A stretch of DNA of 64,000 bases from Linnemannia hyalina (Eukaryota; Mortierellomycota; Mortierellomycetes; Mortierellales; Mortierellaceae). Position 1 is the first letter of the stretch, and the number at the start of each line of letters is the position of its first letter. The notes under the pieces are model-generated. The model saw only the letters and a list, made by a program, of their open reading frames with translations, had not been told where the DNA came from and made no database searches. Shown piece by piece: positions 47,836 through 60,700 of the stretch. The translations under genes were made by a program, and so were the position numbers. The stretch covers positions 1,116,001 to 1,180,000 of the forward strand of contig JAHRHY010000012.1 of the NCBI GenBank assembly GCA_019671135.1, written 5' to 3'.

Positions 47836-48681
47836 ATGCACTTCGCCACATCTCTCTTGGGCGCATCCGCCCTGGCCATGTTCCTCGCCACCTCCGCACA
47901 AGCACAGGACACCGGTGCAGGCGCCGCCCCTCCCCTGGCAACCGATAAAGTCAGCATTCTCTATTCGAACGACGGCAACATCGAACTCGCAACAGAGGAG
48001 GTCCTCTTCAACACCTGCTATGCCTCCGAGAATGCCTTCCTGCCTTACTCCTACCTGACCTTTGCCCCCAAGAACTCGACCATCAACTTTTATACCGACT
48101 CGAACTGCGAGACGTTTACGTTCGGTCTCGATGGATACTATGGAGGATACCCCGGCGCCGCTCGATCGTACAAGTGGGTCGGATGGGACGAGACCAACCT
48201 CGGCGAGTACTTCAACAAAGTACCTATCAGCGGCCAGGGCGATGCGGCCACTCCCGGTGACGACACACATACCGCCCCTCCTGGTGGACTGAACCCCGGT
48301 ACCACCCCTCCCGCCACCACCAACCCTGACAGCGCCCACGCCAGCGAGCCCGAGGTCAAGACCCCCGACAACTCATCGTCATCATCTTCGACATTCTTTG
48401 GAGGCGTCGTTGGTTCACTCGTTGTCCTCTCGGTCGGAGGACTCATTTTCTGGAAGACGGCAGGCAAGAAGTTGGTCGAGGACAAGGGTAAAGGTGTTCT
48501 TCCTTACAACAGAGTCGGTGGTCATCGGGACGGCGATATCTTGCTTACCAACAGCGGTCGTGGTGGCCAGAACTCGTTCGAGATTGGCGATGAGGATGAT
48601 GAGGAGGATGAGGATGAGGTCGATAGCCGCCGTCAGCACCGGTCGGGACGCCAGGAGCGTTACCGCGACGATCAAGCTTAA
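47836..48681 (+). CDS. type I membrane glycoprotein, hypothetical
   Basis: 281 aa in one exon, not recognised. Signal peptide MHFATSLLGASALAMFLATSAQA; a compact ectodomain of about 100 residues with few Cys (FNTCYAS, DSNCETF), an NST sequon and a Tyr/Gly-rich end (GLDGYYGGYPGAARSYKW); a Pro/Thr/Ser stalk; one membrane span (FFGGVVGSLVVLSVGGLIFW); and a cytosolic tail with an acidic run (GDEDDEEDEDEVDSRR) and a basic end. This is the layout of a plasma-membrane sensor or adhesin. The ATG follows a CT-rich promoter and no upstream in-frame ATG fits better. Confidence 0.75.
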   Translation: MHFATSLLGASALAMFLATSAQAQDTGAGAAPPLATDKVSILYSNDGNIELATEEVLFNTCYASENAFLPYSYLTFAPKNSTINFYTDSNCETFTFGLDGYYGGYPGAARSYKWVGWDETNLGEYFNKVPISGQGDAATPGDDTHTAPPGGLNPGTTPPATTNPDSAHASEPEVKTPDNSSSSSSTFFGGVVGSLVVLSVGGLIFWKTAGKKLVEDKGKGVLPYNRVGGHRDGDILLTNSGRGGQNSFEIGDEDDEEDEDEVDSRRQHRSGRQERYRDDQA

Positions 48682-49646
48682 ATCAATGCCTCTTCCCCTT
48701 ATTAGACCTACCACACGCACTTATTAGAACAGCTATTCTCCTACTCCCTGCACCCTTCCATCATAGCACAAAAGAAAAAAAAGAGAAACACAAAAAAACG
48801 CACAGAACGGACTATTTTATCGTTATTCCTTTTTTCTATTTTTGTTTTTTTTCTTCATGCACTACCCACATTCAAAAATATACTCTCATTCATTTTTTTG
48901 TATCATCATCACTGCATTTTGATGCATATCTTCTTGTCGTTCAACGTCAGTTGCTTGTTGAAAGATACACTGCCACCGCCGTTATGTACGCCTTGTTCCC
49001 GTTTACCACAGACAAAAAGGAGAAACAGGGGAAAAAAATACGAGCGTATTGTCTTTCCCCAGTCCCTTTCTTCCCTGGTGCTCATCACTGATTAATAGAA
49101 AAAAAAAAAGACGCCCCGGCCCAGTACCTTCACCCACCTACCGGCATACTAATTGCTCACAACCTACTCTATCACAAATTCTTTTTTTTGCCCGATCTTC
49201 TCTCTCTCTCTCTCTCTCTTCTGATCCTCTGCCTTTGGGCTCTTTTTTTTCCCCCTTCCCTCTCTCTCAATTTGCCACCTATCCACGCGATGAAAGAATG
49301 AGAAGGGAGAAGAGAACAAAGGTCTAGGGTCGTGGAGGACTATTCGTCAAGGAAGGCATTTGCAATCGTTTTTGTGCAACCTGTTCCTGTCCATCCACAC
49401 ACTGCAAGTGGAACCGCTTTTTGTCGTGTCCTGAACATCTGCGTTATGGTGTTGAGCTGTGGAAAGATTTTTTTTTTCTTCAATATTTTAATATGCAACT
49501 GATAAGGAAAAGAAAAAAAACAAACAAGTCAAAAAGAAAACAGAACTGCCTGCAGTATCTATGGCTTGATCTCGAACGGAAAAGGATGGGGGGGGGGGGG
49601 TTCCCCCTATCCTATCCTATCCTATCCTAACTCTCTATACAGGTAT
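48682..49646. other. intergenic, tail-to-tail 3' flanks with simple repeats
   Basis: No gene. Holds a TC microsatellite (49199-49220), 13 G in a row (49588-49600) and TATCC repeats (49606-49629). Confidence 0.6.
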
Positions 49647-51979
49647 CTACAAGTGGCATCCAGGAACAGTGTTCTTCAGGTTGATAGTATAATCCAACTC
49701 CCTCTTCAGGTCACGACAGAACTCATCCATGTGCAGATCATTCTCGTCTTTTCCGAACGGGTTCTCGATCTCGCGACCAATGGCTTCCATTCCAAAGAGC
49801 GTGAAGGATACAAGGCACATCAGGGGGACGGCAAGCCAACCCAAAACGTTTAGGAAGGTGAATGGTAGAGCGAGGCAGTACAGGTATACCACTTGACGCC
49901 TAGAAGAGACAATAGGTGAGAGAAGAAGGAGAAGACAGACAAGTTAGAAGAGAGAGTGAAGGATAGGCAAACGAAAGAAAGAGAAGAAAAGTGAGAGTGT
50001 ACGTGTGGTTTGCATGATCGTTATGGGGGAGAGAAGGGCGGTTGATCTCAATAGACAGGTGGATGCAGATAGGTCTAGCTTGTGCTAGTGGGGAGAGATA
50101 GGAATCCCGTCCTGCCTTTTGTTCTGCTTTGGCCATCCTGTCCCTTCGTCGCTCCTGTTTGTCCCCTTCTTTGTCCAGAAGCACAGCCTCGAAATAGGAA
50201 AATAGCAGAGAGAGATAGAGAGAGAGAGAAAGAGTGCAGCAAAGCAAAGCATCCCTTCCCCCGAAACCAAAAAAGTGGGCAATCGGTGTAGTGTGCAGCA
50301 ACAAAAAGAAACTTACAAGTGGATACTGTAGGCGAGAGGGATAGGAGTGAAGACGATGCGCTCCATGTTGGTGAAGATGTCGGTCATAGAGTTGATCGAG
50401 GTGAACAGGTTGCCGACCAGCGCGCTCTCGATCTGGCTGGCCCGCGACTGGGTAATCACCCACAGCGACAGACCATGCGCAATCTCCAAGGGAAGCGACA
50501 TTTGACCATCTTCGTTTCCTGACACAATGGTCCACAGATCCTCGTTGTAATGGCGGTGAAGCTGGCGGTCTCCAAGGGCTTTGTCATGCTCCATTCTTAT
50601 CTCAGCAGTCTCGTAGGCAGCACAGGGTTCGTAATCTTTGGGCAGGAGTCCTTCCAAGTCAAAGTAACGGACGCCAAACTCTTGACGGAGATGGTGCTTG
50701 ACCGAGACTGCAAACGCCAACAACAGACGAATGCACACAAGCTTCTCATAGTCATCCGCGTGAACCTCGGAATCAACCTGTTGCTGCTGAAGAGTAGGGG
50801 GAGAGTCAATGTCGATTAAGGTCGAACTCGACACGTTCTGGACGCGACTCTCAACAACTCCGCTGCCGCTTCCGTTGCCGTTTGCACCACCTTTCGTCTT
50901 GAGCGAGCTGTTGCTTCGGCCAAAGAGGAGGTGACTGTGAAGGAGGTTGCGCTTGGGGCTGCTTCCACCCGACGAGGATGATGAACCCCCATCATGAACG
51001 TGAGGGGTATCCTTCACACCGACCCAAACCATACGCGAAAAGTTGCGAATCTGCACATCTAGACTGGCCCACAGCTTGCGACCCTCCCAAAAGCGATCGT
51101 AAGCAGTGTTTGTACGAAAGGCTAGAATCAAACCGACCACCACCGACAGTGCCGGCACTATTGGGTGAAAAGAGGAGCGTGTTTACGATGAGTATCGACG
51201 TGAGTTTGCTTCGTTCGATTGCTTCAGAATCAGCATCAAGATGGGCAACTTACCGATGACGGAGGCGACGTTGAGTGACCTGCCCAGGACATTTGACTTT
51301 TCGACGGCGAGGAGCGTGGCAGCAAAGGATGTGATGATGATAACGTCTGTGATGACCGAAGGGATTACCGATCCGCGGATTCGAAGGGTGTCTGTTTATC
51401 GTTTGGGCGGGAGGTAAGGAATGAACACATCGCATAAAAAAATGGTTAGCAAACAAATAGAAGCATGTTTGTTGGTGTATGCATGTGTGTTTTGTGTATT
51501 GCACACAAGTTACGCCTCCAACCTAGCCATTGCTCTTTGCTTTGTTCTTTGTTCGCTTTGGCCTTCCTTCTCATGCACGCGAGTGGAAAAATAGGTACGG
51601 AATAAAGTTTTTCGAGGACATGTGGACAGCTAATTTGACTACGAAATTGAGTTTCTCACTTCTCGTCATTGTTCTTCCTTCGTCCTCCTCCTCTTCTGCG
51701 GTGGTTGGTTGGTTACTGACTTGCCATTTACCGATCTTTGTCCAATTGGTCGAGACCGCCCAGGCACAAAAAACTGAATGTCGTTCATTTCCCCCCTCCT
51801 TTTCCTTTTCACAACACTCAGTTTCCATTGTTCGAGAGAGGTTCAACTTGAATGACTGATCATTCCCGGAGTGGGATCATTTAGGTGCAAAAGCGAGGCA
51901 AGAATGATATACCTGGATAAGTCCACTGGGTGCGTCGGTAATACTCGGCCGGGCGCTTGAAGTATGCTTCATGAACCAT
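49647..51979 (-). CDS. bestrophin / UPF0187 family membrane protein
   Basis: Likely anion channel of the bestrophin-like (RFP-TM, YneE) family. Exons 51913-51979, 51254-51391, 50317-51157 and 49647-49899 give 432 aa. Recognisable blocks: TYPDTLRIRGSVIP at the start, FAATLLAVEKSNVLG, PALSVVVGLILAFRTNTAYDRFWEGRKLW (the family signature around R-T-N-x-A-Y-x-R-F/Y), a Ser/Gly/Asn-rich insert of about 70 residues, CIRLLLAFAVSVKHHLR, SINSMTDIFTNMERI..TPIPLAYSIH, and finally LVSFTLFGMEAIGREIENPFG with a helical tail. Four or more membrane spans. In fungi such proteins may sit in the plasma or mitochondrial membrane; not resolved here. Confidence 0.9.
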
Positions 51980-52172
51980 GATTGTGCTGTGTATGTGTGG
52001 GAGAGAGAGTGCGTGCGTGTGAGAGAGAAGGGTGTGTTCCTGAGATAGGATTTGGGCGAAAGGAGGGGATCAAGAGTAAAGCTTTTTGTGGAACAGAACG
52101 ATAAGAGGTTGAAAGGAGGGGGTGAAAACAAAAAGATCCGAGAGTGAAAGAGAGAATGTGTGGAAGTGTGTG

Positions 52173-52253
52173 AGAAGAGTAGAGAAGAAGAGTGGAGAAG
52201 AAGAGTAGAGAAGAAGAGTGGAGAAGAAGAGAGAAGAAGAAGAGAAAAAAAAA
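52173..52253. repeat. GA-rich minisatellite
   Basis: Imperfect copies of GAAGAGTAGAGAA / GAAGAGTGGAGAA in tandem within the leader or promoter of the bestrophin-like gene. Confidence 0.8.
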
Positions 52254-53810
52254 AGTGGAAGGAGAACAAAAGTGGCGAAATTTAAAGGAGCTGGAGGTGT
52301 GAGAGCAGAAGGGTTGAAGTGAAAGTCATGTTGCACTCCTCTATGCAAAGCAGAGTGTAAAAAGATAAAGATAAAGAAAGAGGTGGAAGACGCCCCTTCC
52401 TGCCTGTCCCTGTCCTCTTTCCCTTTGCTTCATCGTTCTCTCCCACTTTCTTCGTCCAATTGCCTCCCCCTTCTCTTCTCCTGCCTTCTCTCCTCCGTTC
52501 TTGTCCCCATTACTGCCCTTTTGTCGAGTGATGCGGACATGCACCATCGGCCTGATTTTTCTTTTTCCGCAATTTTCATCTTCGGGTATCCTCTTACCCT
52601 TGCTTTGGCCTAGTCTCTGTTTCTTTCTACTATCCCCTGGCATTTGTTTATTTCCTTGTGCTTTCTCCTTGCTTTCGCGGCGATGGTTTATCCTGTCACA
52701 CTCATTCTCACTCAACCACGCACATACACCATGCATCAATGGCGACGGATGTGCTGTACAGATGGGGGTGATCTCCTCGTTATGATACATTATAACAATA
52801 ACAGGGCAAGTGGGGGAAATGGTGCGACCGAAAAGGACAAACTGGGTCTTCTACGCTCTCACTCACTTCTTTAACTTTCATCTACTCACCTGTCTGTCGT
52901 GCAACTTGAACACCCTCAGCCCTGCCTCTCTGAGCCTTGCAACTATCCATCCCTCCTCCGTACTTTTACCCTTTTTGAACAACAGGAACAGAAATAATAA
53001 ACTTCGCCTCCAACTTACCAAGCCCAGATGTATGAGAGCAGTTCTCAAACTTCATTCCCCTTTCTCGCTAGCGAGAGCCCTCGCTTTTATTTTCTCCCCG
53101 GCGAGTTCGCTCTTGCACACATGGCGTTCATTTTTTTGTTTAACTTTTGCACCGCCTTTTCTGATGGATCCCGCATCCAGGCGGCGAGGGGTCCCTCCTT
53201 CGGATGATCGCAAATCTACCCAACTCAATCCATCATTACAAACCCTCCTTCTCCTTCTTTCTCCTTCCTTCGCACTGCCACATTGGCTACCCCTGTCTCC
53301 TTTGTCATACACCAAACGGATTCAAAAAGATGCCAGCAGCATGACCCAAATTCCTTTCCCTCAACTCTTTGCCGTTTATTATTTCGTTTCCACATTTTTT
53401 CTCCTCGGCGCCACCGGATCATCAATGTTCATTTTCCTTTGGCATGTTGGCTCACATACTGGGGTTTTTTTTTCGATCTCCTTTCAGCATGCATGTACTC
53501 GTACACCTACGCATATACACACTTGTTTCATCATCCAGACAGCTCATCAAGAATAATGGTGGCAAAGTTAAAAAAAGCTATCAAAAAAAGACAAAGTGAA
53601 CGAACAACTTTGTTATTATTTAGGTTATACATCCTTCTTTCCCCGCGGGAGGAATAATCCTCGGCGAGTAAGCCATTGACAGTAAGACAACATTACTGTA
53701 GGTAAGCGACCCACAGAACAAAAAGGGAAGGAACAAAAAGGAGAGATCTCAAATCTATGCAAAGTGTGGACTCGCATGATCCAAAGGGAGCCTAACTCGC
53801 ATTGTTGCCT

Positions 53811-53829
53811 TTTGTTTGTTTGTTTGTTT

Positions 53830-53861
<32 letters not shown>
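53811..53861. repeat. TTTG repeat plus T31 homopolymer
   Basis: TTTG units followed by 31 consecutive T. On the minus strand this looks like a poly(A) tail, but no element body was found upstream of it. Confidence 0.9.
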
Positions 53862-53862
<1 letters not shown>

Positions 53863-54593
53863 GGCCTGTTTGGTCGTTTCAGGAAAGTAGTGGCCACACG
53901 ATCATTCCGTGCGCCTAAGTTTGGACTTTTTTTTGATGGTGTCGTCTTTGCTCTTATCCTTTTCTTGTCACTCGCAGAGTTAGGCTAAGTCTAGGGTTGA
54001 TTGCCACGCTCGCTTGCACGTCAGTAATCTAGTACTCTTCCTCCAAAGGAGCGGCTCTTGGTGAAGAAGTATTCTATTGCTGCGAGCATGTCAACTGGAT
54101 TGTTATTATGAACTTGCCACGAGGGAGAGACTGATGGACGTAGTAAGAGGTCATATTTACATATTTGGTGTCAGAAACAGGTAAAGATAGAGAGAGAGAG
54201 TCGAATGGTCGCGAAGGAATGTAGTTTGGATCCATAAGGGCCGAGACTCATTAACGAGACGTGCAACTCAGATACCATGTCGCTTGTACATCTGAGATAT
54301 CATTCACTCATTCATTTCGCCTTTCTGGCCCCAGTTCCCAGTAAAAGTCGTCTAGACCCAGACCCAGCACTTGGTCGTCCACAGATAGTTTTTGTAGGCA
54401 AAGAACGGAGAAAAGCAAAAGAAAAATAATATTTGAAGACGCGTTGGTAGCATTGCATAGTGAACCTCTGTACAAGGAACATAGCTGGAAAGAGAAGAAA
54501 TGTATTTCAGATTAGGAGGGTTAACTAGTAGACAAGAAGGAGCTATGAGATCGTAGAAAGGAGACAAGAGGGACAAGGGCAGAAATGGGCTGC

Positions 54594-55086
54594 TTAAAAC
54601 AATCCTCCTGTGAGCTTGGAGAGGTAGTTGTAGGTCGCGTATGTTGTCAACAAGAGTCCCAGCATCACAACCGAGTCTACAATGGAAAAGAAGGTGGTTG
54701 TACAAATGAAGTGAGGGGAGGTAGACGTTAGTTTATCTCCTTTCGTTCACGCTATAAAAGTCGACAGGGTTCGTTCCTGTCAAGCTGTTTGTTGCTTCTG
54801 TGCGGGTTTCTTTGGCGGCATCCAGAAGAAAGCAATTGGAATAGTCTCCAAGTTGAACACAGAAAGAGAGTCATGATGAAAAACCCATCTTGTCTCCCTC
54901 GTTGCATCTCATCATCTCGCTAGAGTATCCTGCATCCTTCGTTCCTTGTGTGCTTGTTCTCATCTCGCATAGATGGGTGAAAGGAAACGTACTGAAGACG
55001 GCCTTCTCCCATGGCTCGAGCATGTAGAGTCCTGTGGTGACCTCGTAGCTGTAGTTGAGTTGCTTGAAATAACTGCGGAGACCCAT
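54594..55086 (-). CDS. serine palmitoyltransferase small subunit (ssSPT)
   Basis: Activator of serine palmitoyltransferase, the first step of sphingolipid synthesis in the ER. Two exons, 54993-55086 and 54594-54676 (GT-AG, phase 1), 58 aa. The core LYMLEPWEKAVFNS matches the family hallmark (YMLEPWE in animal SPTSSA/B), preceded by YFKQLNYSYEVTTG and followed by one membrane span, VVMLGLLLTTYATYNYL, and a short SKLTGGLF tail. The animal-like type rather than the yeast Tsc3 type. It is small enough and split enough to be missed by automatic annotation. Confidence 0.9.
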
Positions 55087-55650
55087 GGTTGCTGTTGGAT
55101 GAGTTGTTGTGTTTGGGTGAGTGAGTGAAGGAGAGATGTGAAGTGCGATGAAAAGGCTTGAAAAAAAGGTGCGGAGTGCCCTGAAACGCTGAAAGGTGAT
55201 CTCCCTGTCTCTCCCACTCGAAAGTGACGGTTTCGCTTTGAGACTTCACCCGTTGCTCCGTGGCTCACGTGCACTGTAGTAGAAGGGAGTCAGCCGTCGG
55301 GCTAGCCTGCGGGACAATTTGCATGGGCATGGAAGCGAGGGATAGGACAATCATTCAAAGGCCGGAGGGTATCGTACATGCTGCATGATACACCACTATC
55401 AATATCCTACCATGTGTTGTCCAGGTAAATTAACAGCTTCAGCAGAGTGTAGTTCGTGGCATTGGAGATGAGAGGCGACTGTCAGTCAAGCACCATCCCC
55501 TATGTCTCAAAAGCAGTCCAATCCCTAGCCTCGCTTTTCCCCACAAACCACTTGTTCTTAATCCCCTTTGCCTCCAACTTTTCTCTTCTTCCCCTTTTCT
55601 GTACTCTCCCACGCCAGAACAACAACCACAACAACCACAACCATAACACC
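55087..55650. promoter_or_regulatory. divergent promoter region ssSPT / oxygenase
   Basis: No gene. The 90 bases before 55651 are CAACCACAA-rich, as in many leaders here. Confidence 0.5.
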
Positions 55651-57428
55651 ATGACCCAGGTAATACGCCGTCAACAACAAGTTACACCCAACACCGACGC
55701 TCCCCTCTCGCCTTTCGGAATGAGCCATAAACCTCATTACCACAAAACACTTTTTCAACTGACATTCAACTCTTTCTGCTCATCTCCCTTGTTTCTCGGA
55801 CATTTTTTCCACTAATAGAACAAAGCCGTCGTCATCGACTACCAGGACCTGGTCACCAACAAGGATGTCTCGGCCCAAATCGAAGAAGCCTTTGGATCCC
55901 ACGACCACTGTCTTGGCCTCTTGCTCGTTAAGAACCTCCCCCCTACTTACCTTGCCCTCCGAGAGCGTCTTTTGAGATTGGCTTCTGTCTTTGCTGCGCT
56001 TCCCGAGGATGCAAAGGACAAGACTGTTCATGCCGCGAGTCGGTATTCTTTTGGGTGGAGCTGTGGCAAGGAAATCATGAACGGCAAGCCTGGTAATGAT
56101 AGGTCCTTTTTTGGTTTTGTTGTTTTGTTGGTTTTGTTGCGGGTCCGGGACCATGGGTAGACGGGCATTGGAGACCTGAGAGGAAGTAGAGGAGGGCGCC
56201 GCAAATGGGGGAGTGGGGGGGAACTGTTCGGATACATGACGGAGCCGAACTTGCCAACGAACTGGGATATTCCGTGGGAAACATGAACATCAAACGGAGC
56301 GACTCTCTCGGAAGTTGACGTTTTATCACGACGAGGAGTACTTTTTCTCTGCTGGGGTTGAAAATAATCCGTTTCCTGGAGCATGAATTCACATCAAGGT
56401 CAACACGACGGAACACAAGGACAACACAAAAATGCTCAAAACGAAAACGAAAAAGGGCGCCAAACGGAAAAAGAGAAAAACTAGAGGTAGAAGAGGAAGA
56501 GGACGGGAACCCGCCGTGTTGTTTAGACTAGTTTGTGCGACCAGGAATCTGCACTCCACATTTTCACAATGCATGTTGACCCACTTTTTTTTTTCTTGCG
56601 CACTTTTCCTCGGCTGACCATTATTTTCTCATTAATATTCTTCTCACGCTGAACATAGATGTATCCAAGGGAAGTTACTACGCCAACCCGATGATGGACG
56701 AGCCCGAGGCCTCTAAGGCCCTCCAGGAGCAGTTCCCCGAATACTGCCACCCTAACGTCTGGCCCAAGGACTCCCTCCCGGAACTCGAGCAGGCCTTCAA
56801 GGAATTAGGCCAGTTCATCGTCGGCGTCGGAGCGCAGGTCGCCAAAACCTGTGATGCCTTTGTCCACGCCCAACTCCCTACCACCTTCTCCCCCACCCAC
56901 CTCCAAGATGTCATCCAGAAATCCAAGACGACCAAGGCGAGACTGTTGCATTACTTCCCACAGACCGGCGTCACCGAGGGCGAGAAGCGGGATGATATGG
57001 ATTCGTGGTGTGGGTGGCATTTGGATCATGGGTCCTTGACTGGTCTCACGAGCGCCATGTTTGTTGATGAGTCCAAGGATGGACTCCAGGAAGTCGCGTG
57101 TCCGGATAAGGAGGCTGGGTTGTATATCCGCAACCGTGGCCAGCAGGTCATTCAGGTCTCGATTCCTCGGGACCATTTGGCATTCCAGACTGGTGAGGCT
57201 TTGCAGTTGGCAACCCGGGGTTTGTTGGCTGCCACGCCACATTGTGTGAGGGGTGCGACTGCCCCTGAGGGGGATCCTGCTAGGTATGCGACCTTGGCCA
57301 GGAACACGTTTGCCGTTTTCATGCAGCCTTCGCTTGAGACTGTTGTTACTGAGGATGGACGCAGCTTTGGAGAGTGGACCAAGGAGGTTCTTGATCGTTA
57401 CTATGATAAGGAAACCAAGGAGGTGTAA
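55651..57428 (+). CDS. 2-oxoglutarate/Fe(II)-dependent oxygenase-like protein
   Basis: Exons 55651-55659 (ATG ACC CAG only), 55819-56092 and 56659-57428, 350 aa. The first coding exon has three codons and the second intron 566 bp. The fold is suggested by an isopenicillin-N-synthase-like order: an N-terminal region (VVIDYQDLV ... LLVKNLPPTYLALRERLL), RLLHYFPQTG, the metal-binding HxD in WHLDHGSLTGL near residue 214, GLYIRNRGQQVIQV, GEALQLATRGLLAATPHCVRG with the distal His near 288, and an ARNTFAVFMQP strand. A C-terminal Arg for 2-oxoglutarate is not obvious from sequence alone. Substrate unknown; fungal members of this group are often uncharacterised. Confidence 0.75.
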
Positions 57429-57729
57429 CTTTTGAGAGAATGTCTTTTGTAATTAAATTTGAATATGTGTTCCACACTGTCTTGGAATGTATTTAAGGTG
57501 TTTGTCTTGTCTTGTTGTGAACCGTGCTTTGAATGTCTACTGCACCATTGGTGACTAAAAAATCCTTCATAATCCGGCTGTATCTTTTCTCCGACCCATT
57601 TTCAAATCAATGAAACACCCCCCCCCCCAAAAAAAAAAAGACGGATATGTTTCTTTGAAAGATGTTTATTTACAAGTTTGTTACAATGTGAATGAAAATG
57701 AGAGATTGAAGTGTTGCAGAAAACGGATT
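57429..57729. other. convergent 3' flanks
   Basis: No gene. Runs of C and A at 57618-57639. Confidence 0.6.
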
Positions 57730-60700
57730 TTACCAGGCGAGCTCGCTCTCGTCGCCACAGCTGCTCTTGGAAGGAGCAGCAGCAGCAGCAGATTCACTAC
57801 CACAGCTAGATGCCGTCTCGGGAGCAGTGGCAACACGGAAGAGCTGCTTGCCATAGGTCTTGTACATCTCTGTCACACCACCACCAGCCAACAGACGCTC
57901 CTCCATCAAAGACAATCCAAAGGGATACTCCTTTCCGTTACAGTGGACCTTGCGATCCTTGACATCAATCGCAATCTCGGCACCCTCCTGAGCATCCTTG
58001 TAGAAGGCCTCGTTGTCGATGGTGATTCCGAGGAGGGACATGTTGGGCTGGTTACGGGCGTAGATGAAAGCGTAGGATTTGGCGATCACGGCCTTAATAC
58101 CGGCACCGAGGAGAGCACGAGGGGCTTCCTCGCGAGAGGAACCGGAACCGAAACCGCTGCCTCCGACGACAATGTTGAAGCCTTGCTTGGCGAGGTCGCG
58201 GAATTCGGGCTTGACGAATTGGAAGGCGTGGGTGCCGAGGTCGACGTCGGAAGTTCCGGGCATGAACTGGGCGGGGATGATGGCGTCGGTATCGATGTTG
58301 TCATCGAAGCGCTGGACGCGGCCCTTGATGGTGGCCGAGAAGGAGGGTGGAGGGGCGGGGAGGGAGGCACCGGCGGCGGCGGTCTCATCGAAAAGGATGG
58401 GGACGGGCTCGGAGTAGACGACGGGCTTGCCCTTCTCGATCCACTGCTCGAGCATCTCTTCGTAGCGGACACGGTCGATCGAGTCGAGGAGGTCGCGGGG
58501 GTTGCGGATCTTCATGTCGAAGGATGAGGCGGCGACGGTGGCGGCAGAGGCGAGGTTTCCGATGGCGCCCTTACCCATACGGTTACGGAAGTTACGGTTC
58601 TGGGACGAGAGCCAGACTTCACCTTCGCCGGCTTGGTCGGCAGCGACGGCGATACAGTAAGAGCATCCGGGGGCACCGACGATGAAACCGGCTTGCTCGT
58701 AGATCTTGAGGAGTCCGAGACGACGGAGCTTGGCGACGATGGGGACCGAGCCAGGGGTAACCTTACGCTTGCCTCCGAGAGCGGGGACAAGACCCTTCTT
58801 CATACCAGCCTCAAGGACAAGGGCAGCCAAGATGAGATCCTCCTCGGCGGTGGTACAGGCTCCAATGAAGCATCCGTCGAGTTTAGTTCCAGAGCAGGCA
58901 TCAACATCGACACAGTTATCGGGATCGGGGTAGAGGGCAACGAGGGACTCGACCTTGGAGAGATCGATGACGTGGGTCTCGGCGTACTCGGCATCCTCGT
59001 CGGCCTTGAAGTAAAGGGCAGAGTTCTTGTGCTGGGGGTTCTTACGCTTGGCAATGTAGGCGGCGGTGGTCTCATCGGCCTCACAGACTCCGGCAATACC
59101 TCCAAACTCGGTGGCCATGTTGGCGAGGGCGAAACGGGCATCGCACGACAAGTGCTTCAAACCGGGACCGGTGTACTCGACGGAACGCTCAAAGGCGACA
59201 GTGTTACGCTTGAGCTGCTGGAGGACGTAGAGGATAGCGTCCTTTCCACCGATACCGAAGGGAGGCTGGTTAACGAAGCGGATCTCGACAGTCTCGGGAA
59301 CCTTGAACCAGGTCTCACCGGTGACCAAGGGCATGACGACATCAGCAGCACCAAGACCGACAGCAAAGGCACCGACGGCACCAGCAGAGCAAGAGTGCGA
59401 GTCGGCACCGATGATCATCTGACCGGGCTGGGCACGCTCACGATAGAACTCAGTGTGGAGAATCGAGTAGTTGGCGCCGTAGAAGTCGATCAACTTTGCC
59501 TCCTTTGCGAAATCGGTCGAGGCCTTAATGAGCTCGGTGGGCTTGGGGAGGTGGTTGATGCTGGGATCGACGGTGTGGTCGACGGCGAGCCAGAAGCGGT
59601 CATTACGGTAGACGGAGGGGCGACCCATCTGGTCGTAGGTCTTGTCCATACCCTTCCAGGTCAACTCGGAGGCCAAGGTCCAATCGACAGAGACACAGAC
59701 CATGTCACCGGGCTTGACGTTACCGGGGCCAGTGAGACCAATGGCGTTGTGGGCGATAATCTTCTCAGAGATGGTCATGCCACGGCGGCCGGCAGGGCGG
59801 CCAATAGCCAAGGGACGGAAGATAGGGGCACCCTCGGCAGCGTTGAGACCAAGAAGCTCCTTCTCGAGGACCTCAAGAATCTTGTCACCCATCTCCTTGG
59901 TGGTTTTCTCACCACCCAAGTCGCGGGTGCGGAATTCGTAACCAGCAGTATCGGGGCCATCCAAGACCTTGCGGACAGCATCCTCGACAGCAACGGCCTC
60001 AGCCTCCAAATCGAGCGAGTAGCGGAGCAACATGGCGGCTGAGAGGATGGTACCGACGGGGTTGGCAATACCCTTGCCTGCAATATCGGGGGCAGATCCG
60101 TGGATGGGCTCATAGACTCCCAAGCAGGGCTTGCCCTTCTCGGGGAGACCGCTCAAAGATGCCGAGGGGAGGAGACCAAGGGAACCTGGGATGACAGAAG
60201 CCTCATCCGAGAGGATATCGCCAAACATGTTCTCGGTCAAGATGACACCGTTGAGTCCACGAGGGTTCTTGACGAGGAACATAGCGGCGGAATCAACGAG
60301 GTGGTGGTCGACCTTGAGCTGGGGGTACTCCTTCTCGATAACCTCCGTGACAGTCTTGCGCCAGAGACGGGACGAGGCCAAGACGTTAGCCTTATCGATC
60401 GAATGAATAGGCCAGTGGGGCTCATGCTGGAGAGCAAGGGCAGCAGCAAGATGAGTAATACGCTCGACCTCAGCCTTGGAGTAAGGAAGGGTGTCATAGG
60501 CATAGCCATCCTCCTCCGTAGCCTCCTTGCGGTCACCGAAATAAATACCACCGACGAGCTCACGGATCATCATGAAGTCAACACCCTTGACGATAGATTC
60601 CTTGAGGGGGGAGTGGGAGATAAGGGAATCGGAGGCAAAGGTGCAGGGGCGGAGGTTGGCGTAGAGGTCGAGGGACTTTCTGAGGGCGAGGAGTCCTTGC

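Larger units (their letters stand above)
51980..54593. other. long intergenic region, no supported gene
   Basis: Promoter of the bestrophin-like gene up to about 52350, including a GAAGAGTRGAGAA-type minisatellite. The middle part has CT-rich DNA with long but low-complexity open frames (for example 52810-53556). 53811-53861 is a TTTG/T31 tract. Confidence 0.5.

Noticed and set aside
52810..53556. Open frame of about 246 codons on the plus strand
   Set aside because: The sequence is CT-rich, so stops are rare. The translation is low-complexity Leu/Ser/Pro/Thr without motifs, and there is no good promoter or splice context.
53811..53861. T31 tract as the poly(A) tail of a retroelement on the minus strand
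   Set aside because: No element body, target-site duplication or coding remnant was found next to it.
58633..60042. 469-codon plus-strand frame
   Set aside because: Antisense shadow of the leucine fusion gene, caused by its strong codon bias.
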